A stretch of DNA of 64,000 nucleotides from Mangrovibacterium sp041596335 (GCF_041596335.1 NZ_JBFHIT010000018.1:1-64000), one strand, 5' to 3'; numbered from the stretch's first letter, positions 25,918 to 35,988 are shown. Made by a program: numbers and translations. Notes: generated from the letters alone by a model not told the origin.

Positions 25918-27459
25918 CTATTTAGGTTTTTCTACCCGGTTTGATTCGGGGTGAAGCTCTTCCCAAAGGCGCAGGAATACGCCGTTCGTCCAACCAAAAC
26001 CATCTTGTCCTTCGTACTCTCCTCCACCTCCGGGACGATCCGGATCAATTACATCGTATTTTTCTTTCATCTTGCCCGATTCAAAGTAAACCTTGCAGTT
26101 TAGCTTGGTCCACCGCCTTGCCAGTTTTTCGGCTAAATCCGGTCGGTTGTAGTTTTTTAAAGCCACATAGCCAATCCATTGCATCGGCGCCCATCCATTT
26201 GGCGAATCCCATTGTTGATTGGAGTTTTCAACCAAGGAGGTTACCAAACCACCTTCTTTCAGAAAGTCAGATTCAATTTTAGCGATCACTCTTCCAGCCT
26301 GTTCCGAAGACGCGATTCCGATATACAACGGGAATAATCCGGCCAAGGTCAGTTGCGGCGAAAGAGTTTTTGAAGACAAATTGAAATCGGTAAAAAAACC
26401 CAAGCTGTTGTCCCAGCAGTACTGCTGAATGGCTTGCTTCCGCTTTTCGGCCAAACCGTTATAGCTTGCTTCCTGCTGTGGAATACCTTTTAGCCGGTAG
26501 CTTTTAGCCAAAATCATTTCCACCCGATATAGCAGGCAGTTTAAATCGACGGGCAGCAATTGCGTTGTTTGAATGCTCCCCAGACTACGGCCATCGGCAA
26601 ACCAGCGAGTTGAAAAATCCCAACCCGACTCGGCAGCAGCTCTCAAATCGCGAAAAAGCGATGAATCTCGGCCTGATGGCTCCAGCAATTCCGCATCGTG
26701 CCAGTACGACTCAGGTCGCGGTGTGTTTTCCGCATCCCAATAACGGTTCAATACTGCTCCTTTCTCCAGTTGCACAAGCCTGTCGCCTGTCATCCAAAAA
26801 TCGTATTCGCGCTCCATCGCGTCTAAATAATTCAAATAAGTCTGCTCGTCGTTTGTTGTTTTTGCCAGCAATTCAACCATAAGTGCAAAAAATGGAGGCT
26901 GCGATCGGCTAAGGTAATAACTTCGGTTTCCGTTTGGAATGTGTCCGTAGGTTTCAATTAGGAACTCGAAATTATCGACCATATCCCGGATCAGATCTGT
27001 CCTGCCGTCGACCTGCAAACCTAACATGGTAAAGTAGCTGTCCCAATAGTAAATTTCTGTAAAGCGCCCACCCGGAATAATATATGAATTCGGCAAAGGA
27101 AGCAAGGTTGAATACTGCGCTTGTTGATCAGGTTGACGCGTCAGTTCATTCCACAAAAAATGCAGGTGGTGCAACATGGCTGTGGTGTCGGTTTGAATGG
27201 TATCGAAATACAAACCCACAAAATCGTGTAAATTGAAGCAAGGTTCTGACTTCTGAGCCATATAAAGGAAGTCCAGACTATCGGGATTAACTCTCGGCGT
27301 GCAGTCCACAAAGGTTTTCTGATCGGCAAAGATGTGGCTCATTTGTACATCGCGAAACAGCTGCGGATACTGTTTTGGCGGATCAAGCTGCGCCTTTAGT
27401 GGGCCGCAAAAAGAAACGATAAGAATAAATAGGCTGATTGTTCTCCGGTTTAAAATCAT
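25918..27459 (-). CDS. treA: Periplasmic trehalase (GH37)
   Basis: A 513-residue GH37 trehalase that splits trehalose into two glucose molecules. The ATG at 27459 starts a clean signal peptide (ISLFILIVSFCGPLKA then Q), so the enzyme is periplasmic; a longer in-frame start would mask it. Both family signatures are complete: PGGRFTEIYYWDSY and QWDSPNGWAP. The segment AESGWDFSTRWF carries the proposed catalytic Asp and EYEGQDGFGWTNGV closes the active site. Length is close to E. coli TreA. Monocistronic, minus strand, followed after a gap by the GH127-like gene upstream on the same strand. Confidence 0.95.
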   Translation of the reverse strand: MILNRRTISLFILIVSFCGPLKAQLDPPKQYPQLFRDVQMSHIFADQKTFVDCTPRVNPDSLDFLYMAQKSEPCFNLHDFVGLYFDTIQTDTTAMLHHLHFLWNELTRQPDQQAQYSTLLPLPNSYIIPGGRFTEIYYWDSYFTMLGLQVDGRTDLIRDMVDNFEFLIETYGHIPNGNRSYYLSRSQPPFFALMVELLAKTTNDEQTYLNYLDAMEREYDFWMTGDRLVQLEKGAVLNRYWDAENTPRPESYWHDAELLEPSGRDSSLFRDLRAAAESGWDFSTRWFADGRSLGSIQTTQLLPVDLNCLLYRVEMILAKSYRLKGIPQQEASYNGLAEKRKQAIQQYCWDNSLGFFTDFNLSSKTLSPQLTLAGLFPLYIGIASSEQAGRVIAKIESDFLKEGGLVTSLVENSNQQWDSPNGWAPMQWIGYVALKNYNRPDLAEKLARRWTKLNCKVYFESGKMKEKYDVIDPDRPGGGGEYEGQDGFGWTNGVFLRLWEELHPESNRVEKPK

Positions 27460-27724
27460 GGTTTTTCTGATTTTCTGGAATTCGACTGACTCTCGGTGAA
27501 TTATTGGCATTTCCGTTCATTCAATGAAAGACAAAATTTCCAGCGTTTATATTTGTTGGTTCTATTTGGTTTTTCTGCACAAAGTGTTGCGTTCAGGCTG
27601 CGTGTCATCCTCGTGTTCAATCACATATGATTATGCCGAACATTCGCTTAGCTTCAAACGACGTAACCCAAGGTCAGCAGGCACCCAGGTCGATCATTTC
27701 CCCAAGATACTATAAACATTCAAC

Positions 27725-28768
27725 CTATTTATTCGGAATCCAAACCGTTCTCGTTCCCTTGTCGGTCTCCGCATAAAACGGTTGCAGCACCAGCGTATGA
27801 TCCGGAATTCCGCCATAAGTAAATGTGGGCATCTTTCCCGGAGGAGAAACAAACTGAAGGTCTTTCGCCGGATCTCCAACAGCCACTGCTTCCGGAGTGG
27901 TACTGTCCTTCTCGTAAGTTAGAAATAACGCCCCGTAGGAAAACGCTAATTGATTTAAATCATTCCGGATCACTGTCGGCCTCATGCCAACGATAATTTC
28001 AATCTCGTCGCCATTTTTCCATTTCTTCGCAATCTCGGTATATTCTCCCGGACGAACCGGGTACTTCACGCCCTTCACCGTAACAGCGGCCATGTCTGAC
28101 CAACCGGGGATTCGCACAAACAAATCCAGATATCGGGTGTCTTCCATTTCAACCCGCAGCTTTATCCGGCCTTCGTTTGGAAAAGTGGTATCCTGAATCA
28201 ACCTAATTTTACCGCCGGTGGTGTGTTCGAAATCGAAGGTTGAATTGTTATAAATATTCACATAAATCCGATCGTAACGACGTGTGTAGCAAACCGATTT
28301 TACCGCTTCATTACTAACGACTCCCGCCAACTGACTATTGTAAAATACCTTTTCCAACTCATCGGCATAACATACCAAACCGGTATGTTTCAGTAACGAG
28401 TCGTTTACTTCAGTCCATTTTCGCAGGTCGGCGACCGCCAAGGTCTCGAAACTCAAATCTACCGTGCGCCTAATCTCCTCCCAGGTTGCCGACAGATCAG
28501 CGGAAACTGTTGCGTCGCTTTCGTGCTTCATTTTGCCAATTTCGTTCTGCAATTGCAAGATTTCGTCGATCAATTTTGGTTGATTTTCGGAACGAATAGA
28601 ATCGACCGGGGAAAACCCGTTAATTTTGTCGGCCAAAACACCACCGAGCGATATTTCAGATTCACCAACGGACTCTGAAATACCGAAAGGCTCCGTTGCC
28701 GCGCGATACTGACAGGAAATGACACCTACAAGCAGGAAAAGGGCTAATAATGACTGAATTGGTTTCAT
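27725..28768 (-). CDS. Truncated GH127-like lipoprotein, probably inactive
   Basis: A 347-residue lipoprotein (lipobox VISC, Cys19). Residues about 105-150 match the late part of the GH127 (DUF1680, beta-L-arabinofuranosidase) helical barrel (ET..DL, TG..YADELEK.FYN..LAGV). Residues about 165-260 match the GH127 beta-sandwich (IYVNIYN, FVRIPGW, KKWKNGDEIEI). The family's first barrel half is missing. In characterised GH127 enzymes zinc is held by Glu-x-Cys and a Cys-Cys pair; here the first Cys is Leu110 and the Cys-Cys region is deleted. It lies next to trehalase, and a binding role is a guess. Confidence 0.7.
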   Translation of the reverse strand: MKPIQSLLALFLLVGVISCQYRAATEPFGISESVGESEISLGGVLADKINGFSPVDSIRSENQPKLIDEILQLQNEIGKMKHESDATVSADLSATWEEIRRTVDLSFETLAVADLRKWTEVNDSLLKHTGLVCYADELEKVFYNSQLAGVVSNEAVKSVCYTRRYDRIYVNIYNNSTFDFEHTTGGKIRLIQDTTFPNEGRIKLRVEMEDTRYLDLFVRIPGWSDMAAVTVKGVKYPVRPGEYTEIAKKWKNGDEIEIIVGMRPTVIRNDLNQLAFSYGALFLTYEKDSTTPEAVAVGDPAKDLQFVSPPGKMPTFTYGGIPDHTLVLQPFYAETDKGTRTVWIPNK

Positions 28769-28925
28769 AAGTTGTGCTGGAAAATTTAAATCATTCAACA
28801 AGTTTTTGGGGCTGAGTGTTCAACAGAAACCAAAAACCAGCTTCACATCGACAAATAAACAACCCGACACCGGAATTTATCCAGGCTATTTCGGCAAAGC
28901 CATAATTTTAATATTTTTGAAGGTT

Positions 28926-29663
28926 ATGAAACTAACCGCTCCAATTTTACTTTTCCTATTTCTTGTTCTCGGAACAATTGCTCCGAAGAAAGCTTTTTCG
29001 CAGTACCGCATAAAAGATGTAGTATCGACCTCCAAAGGCGATTTGGAAATTATGGTCGTTGGTCACTGTTTCTACTACTTCAAATTCAACCGACTGAATA
29101 TTTATGTCGACCCGATTCCAAATGTAGGCGATATTAGCATGCTCCCAAAGGCCGACCTGATCCTGGTCACACACGATCATCGGGACCACCTTAGCACGAA
29201 TGTCATTCAGCTTTTATCGAAATACGACACCAAGGTCATTGCTTCGAAAGCCTGCATTAAAAAGATGGATTTTGGCGAGTTTCTCGAAAATGGACAGCAA
29301 ACCACCTTTAAAGAACTTTATATTAAAGCAGTTGCGGCTTACAATGTAGTCAACCTGCGACCCGACGATATTCCCTACCATCCGAAAGGGGAAGGAAATG
29401 GCTATTTTCTGGTTTTTGGAGACAAGACGGTCTACATTGCTGGCGATACGGAATATATCGACGAGATGCGCTTTTTCATGAAACCCGACATCGCTTTTAT
29501 TCCAATGATGATGCCGTTCACGATGGACGAAGACATGTTTGTGAAAGTGGCCAAGAAGCTGAACCCGAAAATTCTATACCCTGTACACTACAATTCGCAA
29601 CTTGACTCGTTGGTTGAAAAAATAAAGGTTGCGCTCCCCGCGACCGAAGTCCGGATTCGGTAA
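28926..29663 (+). CDS. Exported MBL-fold metallo-hydrolase
   Basis: A 245-residue metallo-beta-lactamase-fold protein with a signal peptide (APILLFLFLVLGTIAPKKAFS). The metal-binding motif THDHRDH is complete (His83, His85, Asp87, His88), and GDTEY and YPVHYN supply later ligands, as in UlaG-like hydrolases. The ATG at 28926 was chosen because it opens the signal peptide; a longer in-frame start has no such feature. It is divergent from the GH127-like gene. Substrate unknown; periplasmic location is inferred. Confidence 0.88.
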   Translation: MKLTAPILLFLFLVLGTIAPKKAFSQYRIKDVVSTSKGDLEIMVVGHCFYYFKFNRLNIYVDPIPNVGDISMLPKADLILVTHDHRDHLSTNVIQLLSKYDTKVIASKACIKKMDFGEFLENGQQTTFKELYIKAVAAYNVVNLRPDDIPYHPKGEGNGYFLVFGDKTVYIAGDTEYIDEMRFFMKPDIAFIPMMMPFTMDEDMFVKVAKKLNPKILYPVHYNSQLDSLVEKIKVALPATEVRIR

Positions 29664-29896
29664 ACCGCTTGCCTGTTGATCGAGTTTGGTGGTTGAAAGT
29701 TGAATTCGTCTGCAACCAAAACCGGGTCCGTTGCATCTTATTTTATTGGCACAATCCTGTTTCGCCAGGGAAAATGAAAACTGCGGAAGGTATAACCAAC
29801 CTTTATTCACAGCTTAAAAAATGTCGTTTGCCGAAAAAATAGCACATCAAACCATTCGTTTACCTATTTTCGTATCAACTTCAAAAATCGATCATC

Positions 29897-30265
29897 ATGT
29901 CTACTTTTGGAAATTTAATCTGGGTTGTTTTCGGTGGGTTCCTCATCTTTTTGGAATACCTCGTCGCCGGGCTTTTACTTTGCATAACAATCGTTGGAAT
30001 TCCGTTTGGCCTGCAGGCCATCAAATTGTCGTTGCTAGCTCTTTGGCCATTCGGCGCGAAAATAGAATACATGGACTACGCTCCGGGCTGCCTCTCAACC
30101 ATTATGAATATTATTTGGCTATTAATTGGCGGAATATGGATCGCCCTCACTCATCTTGTTCTCGGATTGCTCTTTGCAATTACCATTATTGGACTTCCAT
30201 TTGCAAAACAGCATTTCAAACTGGTAAGTCTGGCGCTCACTCCGTTTGGCCGAAGAGTAGTGTAG
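29897..30265 (+). CDS. YccF domain-containing inner-membrane protein
   Basis: A 122-residue membrane protein with two YccF-type repeats, each a pair of hydrophobic helices containing IVGIPFG or IIGLPFAK and ending in a WPFG/TPFG turn. The family has no established function. The start is the ATG before STFGNLIW, consistent with family members. A -7-like box TATTTTCG lies at 29865-29872. Isolated gene. Confidence 0.9.
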   Translation: MSTFGNLIWVVFGGFLIFLEYLVAGLLLCITIVGIPFGLQAIKLSLLALWPFGAKIEYMDYAPGCLSTIMNIIWLLIGGIWIALTHLVLGLLFAITIIGLPFAKQHFKLVSLALTPFGRRVV

Positions 30266-30503
30266 CCATCATGCCGGTTAACCTCATTCTAAAGTTTCGG
30301 GAATTAAACTGGCAACTCTTCTACCTAAACTAACAGTTACACCAACCCTCACCCCTCGGAGTTTTTGAGTATTAATTTTGAAATCCGGCACAAATGCAGA
30401 TCGCAGTTTCCGGCACCAACGGAACCAAAAACTGCGACTGCAAACCGATCACCATATCCTGTGCCTGCGACTAAATACAGACCACCGGGAACTGATCACT
30501 ATT

Positions 30504-31208
30504 TTAATGCTGATGTAAACCGCATTCCTTTTTCGAGTTGCTTTCCCACCACCAACGGCCGGCGCGGAAATCTTCTCCCGGTTGAATAGCTCGTGTGCAG
30601 GGCGCACAGCCGATACTCACAAAACCGCGATCGTGCAATACATTGTATGGGACATGATTTTCCCGCACATATTTCTGACAATCTTCCAGCTCCCAATGTA
30701 GCAACGGATTGTATTTTAACACCTTGAATCCTCCATCCCAATTAAAGAACTCAAGTCCCTCCCGATTTTGCGACTGCGACGCACGCAAACCGGTAATCCA
30801 ACACTCCATACCTGCTAAAGCTCTTCCCAATGGTTCCACTTTGCGAATGTGGCAACACATTTTTCGGTTTTCTACCGACGCGTAAAAGCTATTTGGTCCA
30901 TTTTCGGCAACAAACTTCTCCAATGGTTCGTGCATCGGATAAAACGGAATGATCGGTTTATTGTATTTTTCGATGGTACGGGCATATACCTTGTAAGTTT
31001 CTTCAAACAAACGCCCGGTATCCAACGTCACCACTTGAATCGCAATGTCGTTCCTGAAAATCAGATCCGTTATCACCTGGTCTTCAATACCAAAACTAGT
31101 TGTAAAAACTGCTTTCCCGGCAAACCGTTCCGCGATCGCTTTCAACGTGTCTACCAATTCTGTTTCTTTAAATTCGATATTCAGTTGTTTTACTAAATCG
31201 TCGCTCAT
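30504..31208 (-). CDS. cysH: Assimilatory adenylylsulfate (APS) reductase
   Basis: A 234-residue PAPS/APS reductase that makes sulfite in sulfate assimilation. TTSFGIEDQVI and the LDTGRLFEETY motif belong to the ATP-pyrophosphatase-like fold. The Cys118-Cys119 pair and Cys201/Cys204 are the four ligands of a [4Fe-4S] cluster, which marks the APS-type rather than the PAPS-only enzyme. The catalytic Cys229 is in the ECGLH tail. No other sulfate-assimilation gene is in the window. Monocistronic. Confidence 0.93.
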   Translation of the reverse strand: MSDDLVKQLNIEFKETELVDTLKAIAERFAGKAVFTTSFGIEDQVITDLIFRNDIAIQVVTLDTGRLFEETYKVYARTIEKYNKPIIPFYPMHEPLEKFVAENGPNSFYASVENRKMCCHIRKVEPLGRALAGMECWITGLRASQSQNREGLEFFNWDGGFKVLKYNPLLHWELEDCQKYVRENHVPYNVLHDRGFVSIGCAPCTRAIQPGEDFRAGRWWWESNSKKECGLHQH

Positions 31209-31419
31209 AATGCTTTCTTTTTGAATAAAAATGCGGCCTAAAAATACGTATTTTCAACTGAAATCCGTCCTTTTCAAGCCGATCAAAACCGATTATTAAA
31301 CCTGCTGACCAAAGTAAATCGTCTTCTGCCTGAATAAGAATAAGCCTTTATACACATTTCGAGCACCAAAAAATAATACTCTGATCGGTATAACAGAAGT
31401 AAATTTCTATTTTTGACGC

Positions 31420-32805
31420 ATGACTTCTCAATCAACCAACTGGCCAGCTGCATTTATCAGTCGCATCCGCGAACAATTTCCCGAGACTGCCGATTCATTC
31501 ATTCAATCGCTCAACAACGATGCGAGGGTGAGCATCCGGCTGAACCCCGCCAAGTTTTCTCCCGAAACCAGCTTGCAGACTGTTCCCTGGGCCGGGCAAG
31601 GCTACTTTCTAAATCAACGTCCTGTTTTTGCACTGGATCCGTTGTGGCATGCCGGCGCCTATTACGTGCAAGAAGCCAGCTCTATGTTTTTGGAACAGGC
31701 CTTTCAACAGATTAATTTGACTGGCCCTAAACTAGTGCTCGATCTGTGTGCCGCACCTGGAGGAAAATCGACCCACCTGAACAGCCTCATGGCTTCGGAG
31801 GACTTACTGGTGTCAAATGAAGTGATTCGCTCACGCGTTCCGGTACTACTGGAAAACCTCTGTAAGTGGGGGCACAGCAATTTTTTGGTGACCAACAGCG
31901 ACGCCAAGCAGTTTGGCGAATTGGGTGCACTGGTTGATGTATTAGTGATTGACGCGCCCTGCTCCGGAGAAGGACTCTTCCGCCGCGATCCGAATGCGGC
32001 CAATGAATGGAGCGTCGAAAATGCGAATCTCTGCGCGGTCCGTCAGCGCCGAATTTTGGCCGAAAGCTGGCCCTGCTTAAAAGAAGGTGGCTACCTGATA
32101 TACAGCACCTGTACGTTCAATCCGGCCGAGAACGAGGAAAACCTGCTTTGGTTGCGCTCGCAAGGAGGCTTCGAGAGCATTCGCATACCGATTGATCCAA
32201 GCTGGCAAGTTGATGAAGTTGAAGCCAATGGCATTCACGGCTATCGTTTTCTACCGTATAAGGTTCAGGGTGAAGGCTTTTTCATCACCATTCTGAAGAA
32301 AACCGACGGCACTAGTTCGGTACGCTTTCCGAAGAAATTTAAAACACGCTTGCAAAAAGCGTCTCAATTGCCCGACAACTGGCTATTAAAGCCGGAACAA
32401 AAAACCTTTTTTCAACACCAGGATCAACTAAAATTTATTCCGACCCACTGGGAGAAAATAATTTTATATCTGTTTGAGCGCGTGAATCTGGTGAAAGCCG
32501 GAACTCATTTTGCGACGCTCAAGAAAAATGATCTTTTACCGGAACACGAGTTGGCTTTGTCAATCGATCTCAACAACAAAGCTTTTCAGCATCTAGAATT
32601 AGCCTCCAACGACGCGTTAAGCTTTCTGGCTCGCGATAACTTTCAGCTTCAACTTAGCGGAAACAACTGGCAGTTGGCAACGTTCAATCAGCTTCCGTTG
32701 GGTTTTCTGAAGAATCTGGGCAACCGGTTCAACAATTATTACCCTAAAGAGTGGCGCCTGCGCATGCAAGACCGCAGTAACACCGATGTTTGGTACCAGG
32801 CATAA
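31420..32805 (+). CDS. RsmF-like 16S rRNA m5C methyltransferase
   Basis: A 461-residue RsmB/NOP-family methyltransferase that puts a methyl group on a cytosine of rRNA. The SAM motif LDLCAAPGGKSTHL, the DAPCSGEGLFRRDP motif IV and the catalytic Cys in YSTCTFNPAENE are complete. A C-terminal PUA-like region (about 380-461) resembles RsmF/YebU proteins, so that is the likely target class. A -7-like box TATTTTTG ends only five bases before the ATG, so transcripts may be nearly leaderless. Cytoplasmic. Confidence 0.92.
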   Translation: MTSQSTNWPAAFISRIREQFPETADSFIQSLNNDARVSIRLNPAKFSPETSLQTVPWAGQGYFLNQRPVFALDPLWHAGAYYVQEASSMFLEQAFQQINLTGPKLVLDLCAAPGGKSTHLNSLMASEDLLVSNEVIRSRVPVLLENLCKWGHSNFLVTNSDAKQFGELGALVDVLVIDAPCSGEGLFRRDPNAANEWSVENANLCAVRQRRILAESWPCLKEGGYLIYSTCTFNPAENEENLLWLRSQGGFESIRIPIDPSWQVDEVEANGIHGYRFLPYKVQGEGFFITILKKTDGTSSVRFPKKFKTRLQKASQLPDNWLLKPEQKTFFQHQDQLKFIPTHWEKIILYLFERVNLVKAGTHFATLKKNDLLPEHELALSIDLNNKAFQHLELASNDALSFLARDNFQLQLSGNNWQLATFNQLPLGFLKNLGNRFNNYYPKEWRLRMQDRSNTDVWYQA

Positions 32806-33054
32806 GAGGGCTGGCAGCTGGACTGTAAGAAAAAGCACAAAGAGATGAGCAGGACTATGCCAACCGAGACTCCACATTTTTTCAAATAAATCCGGCAGCT
32901 ATTTTGCATCGTTCAAAAAATTATTTCCTTTGGCGCTTGTAAAGGTCGATCATCTGGTGTATTTTGCAACGACGTGTAGATTTCGACTTTTAACACAATC
33001 AAAAAGAAGAAAACAAAGTTTACACTTTTTAAAACCTTTTTATTTAAACTATTA

Positions 33055-34254
33055 ATGGGAAAAGTATTAATCATCGGTGCAGGTGGCGTGGGAACAGTAG
33101 TTGCCTACAAAATGGCTGCACTTCCGGAAGTATTTTCCGAAATTATGTTGGCAAGCCGTACCAAAGCAAAATGTGACGAGATTGCAAACAAAATTGGTGG
33201 TAACCGTATTCAAACCGCTCAGGTTGATGCCGAAAACGTGCCTCAACTGGTGGAACTGATCCGCAATTTTAAACCGGATTTGGTGGTAAACGTGGCCCTT
33301 CCCTACCAGGATCTGCCTATTATGGATGCCTGTTTGGAAACCGAAACCAGCTACCTGGATACAGCTAATTACGAACCCAAGGACGAAGCCAAGTACGAAT
33401 ACAAATGGCAATGGGCTTACCAAAACCGTTTTAAAGAAGCCGGAATTACCGCTATTCTGGGTTGCGGATTCGATCCCGGAGTAACGAGTGTTTACACGGC
33501 CTATGCCGCTAAGCATCACTTTGATGAGATCAACTACCTGGATATTGTTGACTGTAACGCAGGTGATCACGGAAAAGCATTTGCAACTAACTTCAACCCG
33601 GAGATCAACATTCGCGAGGTAACTCAAAAAGGTAAATATTGGAAAGACGGTAAATGGGTTGAAACCGAGCCACACGAAATTCACAAACCCGTGAACTATC
33701 CGGAAATCGGCCCGAAAGAGTCGTACCTGATTTATCACGAAGAACTGGAGTCGCTGGTGAAAAACTTCCCGACCATTAAACAAGCTCGTTTCTGGATGAC
33801 TTTCGGACAGGAATACCTGACTCACCTTCGCGTGATTCAGAACATTGGCATGGCCGGCATCGAGCCAATCATGTACGAAGGCAAAGAGATTGTGCCAATC
33901 CAATTCCTGAAAGCAGTTCTTCCGAATCCTGGTGATTTAGGAGAAAACTACACCGGATGGACCTCTATTGGTTGTCGGATTAAAGGCTTGAAAGATGGCC
34001 AGGAAAAGACCTACTACGTCTACAACAACTGTAGCCACGAAGTTGCCTACAAGGAAACTGGCACACAGGGCGTGAGTTACACCACCGGCGTTCCGGCTAT
34101 GATCGGCGCGATGATGTACCTAAAAGGACTTTGGAAAAAACCGGGTGTATATAATGTCGAAGAGTTCAATCCGGATCCGTTTATGGAAGCACTGAATGAA
34201 CACGGCTTGCCTTGGAACGAAGTTCACAATACTGATTTGGAAATGGAATATTAA
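33055..34254 (+). CDS. Carboxynorspermidine dehydrogenase-like protein (saccharopine dehydrogenase family)
   Basis: A 399-residue saccharopine dehydrogenase-like oxidoreductase with the Rossmann motif GAGGVGTVVAYK at the N-terminus. The sequence (LGCGFDPGVTSVY, DCNAGDHGKAFATNFNPEINIRE, NCSHEVAYKETG) fits the carboxy(nor)spermidine dehydrogenase group, which condenses aspartate semialdehyde with a diamine in the alternative spermidine pathway of many Bacteroidota. The partner decarboxylase is not adjacent. A strong terminator follows. True saccharopine dehydrogenase activity is a less likely alternative. Confidence 0.88.
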   Translation: MGKVLIIGAGGVGTVVAYKMAALPEVFSEIMLASRTKAKCDEIANKIGGNRIQTAQVDAENVPQLVELIRNFKPDLVVNVALPYQDLPIMDACLETETSYLDTANYEPKDEAKYEYKWQWAYQNRFKEAGITAILGCGFDPGVTSVYTAYAAKHHFDEINYLDIVDCNAGDHGKAFATNFNPEINIREVTQKGKYWKDGKWVETEPHEIHKPVNYPEIGPKESYLIYHEELESLVKNFPTIKQARFWMTFGQEYLTHLRVIQNIGMAGIEPIMYEGKEIVPIQFLKAVLPNPGDLGENYTGWTSIGCRIKGLKDGQEKTYYVYNNCSHEVAYKETGTQGVSYTTGVPAMIGAMMYLKGLWKKPGVYNVEEFNPDPFMEALNEHGLPWNEVHNTDLEMEY

Positions 34255-34276
34255 TTCCAACCTCTCCTATATAATG

Positions 34277-34311
34277 AAAGCCCGGTTTTTGATGACACCG
34301 GGCTTTTTTTT
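34277..34311 (+). terminator. Terminator of the carboxynorspermidine dehydrogenase gene
   Basis: A perfect 10-bp stem AAAGCCCGGT/ACCGGGCTTT with a 10-base loop and a run of T residues, 22 bases after the stop. Confidence 0.9.
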
Positions 34312-34345
34312 GGTTTGTCTTTTCGTTATTATGGTCCGCTACAGA

Positions 34346-34370
34346 CAAAAAAAGCTCCCCGAAGGGAGCC
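34346..34370 (-). terminator. Terminator of the second susCD operon
   Basis: On the minus strand GCTCCC-TTCG-GGGAGC, a stable UUCG tetraloop hairpin, is followed by a T7 run, 23 bases after the SusD-like stop. Confidence 0.9.
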
Positions 34371-34392
34371 TCTAATATGGATCACTCACCGA

Positions 34393-35976
34393 TCAGAAGT
34401 TTGAACCACTGCCTGTATCAAACCACAAGCGCGTGCTAATTAAATCTTCCCCTTTCATGGTAGCAACAGCTGCAGCAACAGCGTCAGCATTTTCAGATCG
34501 TTCGGCGCTGAGGAATGGCATACGCTTGATCCATTCATCAGCAGGAATGACACCCCAGTCCGAGTTGCTGTCGTTTTTATAAACGTGCGCCAGTTTTGGA
34601 TATCCTGTTCGGCGGAAATCAGCCCATGGCTCATTCGGGTTTGTAAATGCCGCAATCCATTTTTGAGTGATAATTTTCTCTAGTTTTTCTTCGTTGGATG
34701 CGCTTTCATCCCAAGCCACAGTTACAGTTGAACGAGATGTGAAATCATTTATCGCACCATCACCCAATCCATCGTAAACAGCATCGTTATAATCGATCGG
34801 CGTACTTGTTGCATCTGCCAGATAATCGTCGGCGCCACCAACACCCCACTGGATAAATGAAGCACGAACACCGGCTTCGTAGTTAGCACCAGCCTCCCCG
34901 GCACCCGACCAGCCACGCAAAGCGGCTTCTGCCAAATTAAAATAAACTTCAGAAGCCGTCAGATACGGTCTTTCAGTAATCGTCTTAAAACTTGAGCTGA
35001 TGGTTGAATAACCGGTATGATCCGCTTTGGCAGTCAACTGCGCTCCGTTTCGAATGCCTTTGTAGGGAAATTCAGGGTGATCAGCATAAGTTGACTCGGC
35101 AGTCGTTGCCGGTTCGAAATACGCTGCAATACGCGGATCTTTCAACCCAACCAGAATCGACTCCATTCCGGCCGACATACGCGTATCGTTCCAGCTAAAG
35201 CAAATCACCGACAAATACATGTCAGATCCATACAACGAAATATCGAAGTTATCATCGTTTGACGTGATTAAGCCGGCAGCATCCGCAATTGCCTTCTCCC
35301 CTTCTGTTCTCGCTAAAGCAGGAGCAACGTTTGAAATCCGGATTGCTAAACGCAAACGCATAGAGTTCACCAATTTGGCCCAGCTGACAACATTCCCCGA
35401 ATAACTGGCGTCGAATTTCACTAAACCTTCGTAGTCTGCATTAGCCGCGAAAACGGTCTGAATATCATCCAAATCGCTGAAAAATGCATTGTACAGCTCT
35501 TGTTCACTATCATAGGAGGCATTCTCTTCACCATAAGTAGAATAAATGACCGGCCCATGATAAGTTGTCAGGCGCGACATTCCTAAAATACGGATCAGTT
35601 TAGCCCACGCAGCGAACACGTCGTAGCCACCTTCTTCGGCGATATCAATTACCTGGCTGGCCGGAGACATCAAATTGTTGTAAATCCGGTTCCAATAGCT
35701 GTTCCAGGTAATGTAGTACGTTGTGTTATTTACTCCGCTAACAAATGGAGTTGGGCTTGCCATAAAATCGCAATACGATTCAGCAACTAGATTTTCCTGA
35801 ACCTGGGAGCCAAAAATATTAGCCATCAATGTTGGATAGAATGAACCAATATGGTTAAAATCCTGACTCAACGATTCATCGGTAATTTGGTAGGGATTAA
35901 CGTTTGCCTCTTCAAACCCGTCGGTACAGGTACTGAAGAAAAGCGCGACAATAAATAGGGATAGTATTTTTTTCAT
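34393..35976 (-). CDS. SusD-like lipoprotein (SusD_2 type)
   Basis: A 527-residue outer-membrane lipoprotein with lipobox FSTC close to residue 17, followed by TDGFEEANVNPYQ. The sequence fits the SusD-like 2 subgroup rather than classical RagB/SusD (LVAESYCDFMASPTPF, then WAKLIRILGMSRLTTYHGPV). The C-terminal NEPWADFRRTGYPKL motif is typical of that group. It follows the SusC stop by 12 bases and should form its lid. Such pairs may import peptides, glycopeptides or glycans; with no enzyme next to it the substrate cannot be guessed. Confidence 0.93.
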   Translation of the reverse strand: MKKILSLFIVALFFSTCTDGFEEANVNPYQITDESLSQDFNHIGSFYPTLMANIFGSQVQENLVAESYCDFMASPTPFVSGVNNTTYYITWNSYWNRIYNNLMSPASQVIDIAEEGGYDVFAAWAKLIRILGMSRLTTYHGPVIYSTYGEENASYDSEQELYNAFFSDLDDIQTVFAANADYEGLVKFDASYSGNVVSWAKLVNSMRLRLAIRISNVAPALARTEGEKAIADAAGLITSNDDNFDISLYGSDMYLSVICFSWNDTRMSAGMESILVGLKDPRIAAYFEPATTAESTYADHPEFPYKGIRNGAQLTAKADHTGYSTISSSFKTITERPYLTASEVYFNLAEAALRGWSGAGEAGANYEAGVRASFIQWGVGGADDYLADATSTPIDYNDAVYDGLGDGAINDFTSRSTVTVAWDESASNEEKLEKIITQKWIAAFTNPNEPWADFRRTGYPKLAHVYKNDSNSDWGVIPADEWIKRMPFLSAERSENADAVAAAVATMKGEDLISTRLWFDTGSGSNF

Positions 35977-35988
35977 GATACTTCAGTG

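Noticed and set aside
27524..27715. 63-residue plus-strand open frame between trehalase and the GH127-like gene, with a TATATTTG box at 27548-27555
   Set aside because: The box lies inside the frame rather than before it, and the peptide has no family resemblance.
29821..30333. 170-residue plus-strand frame overlapping yccF
   Set aside because: The YccF frame has clear family repeats; this one does not.
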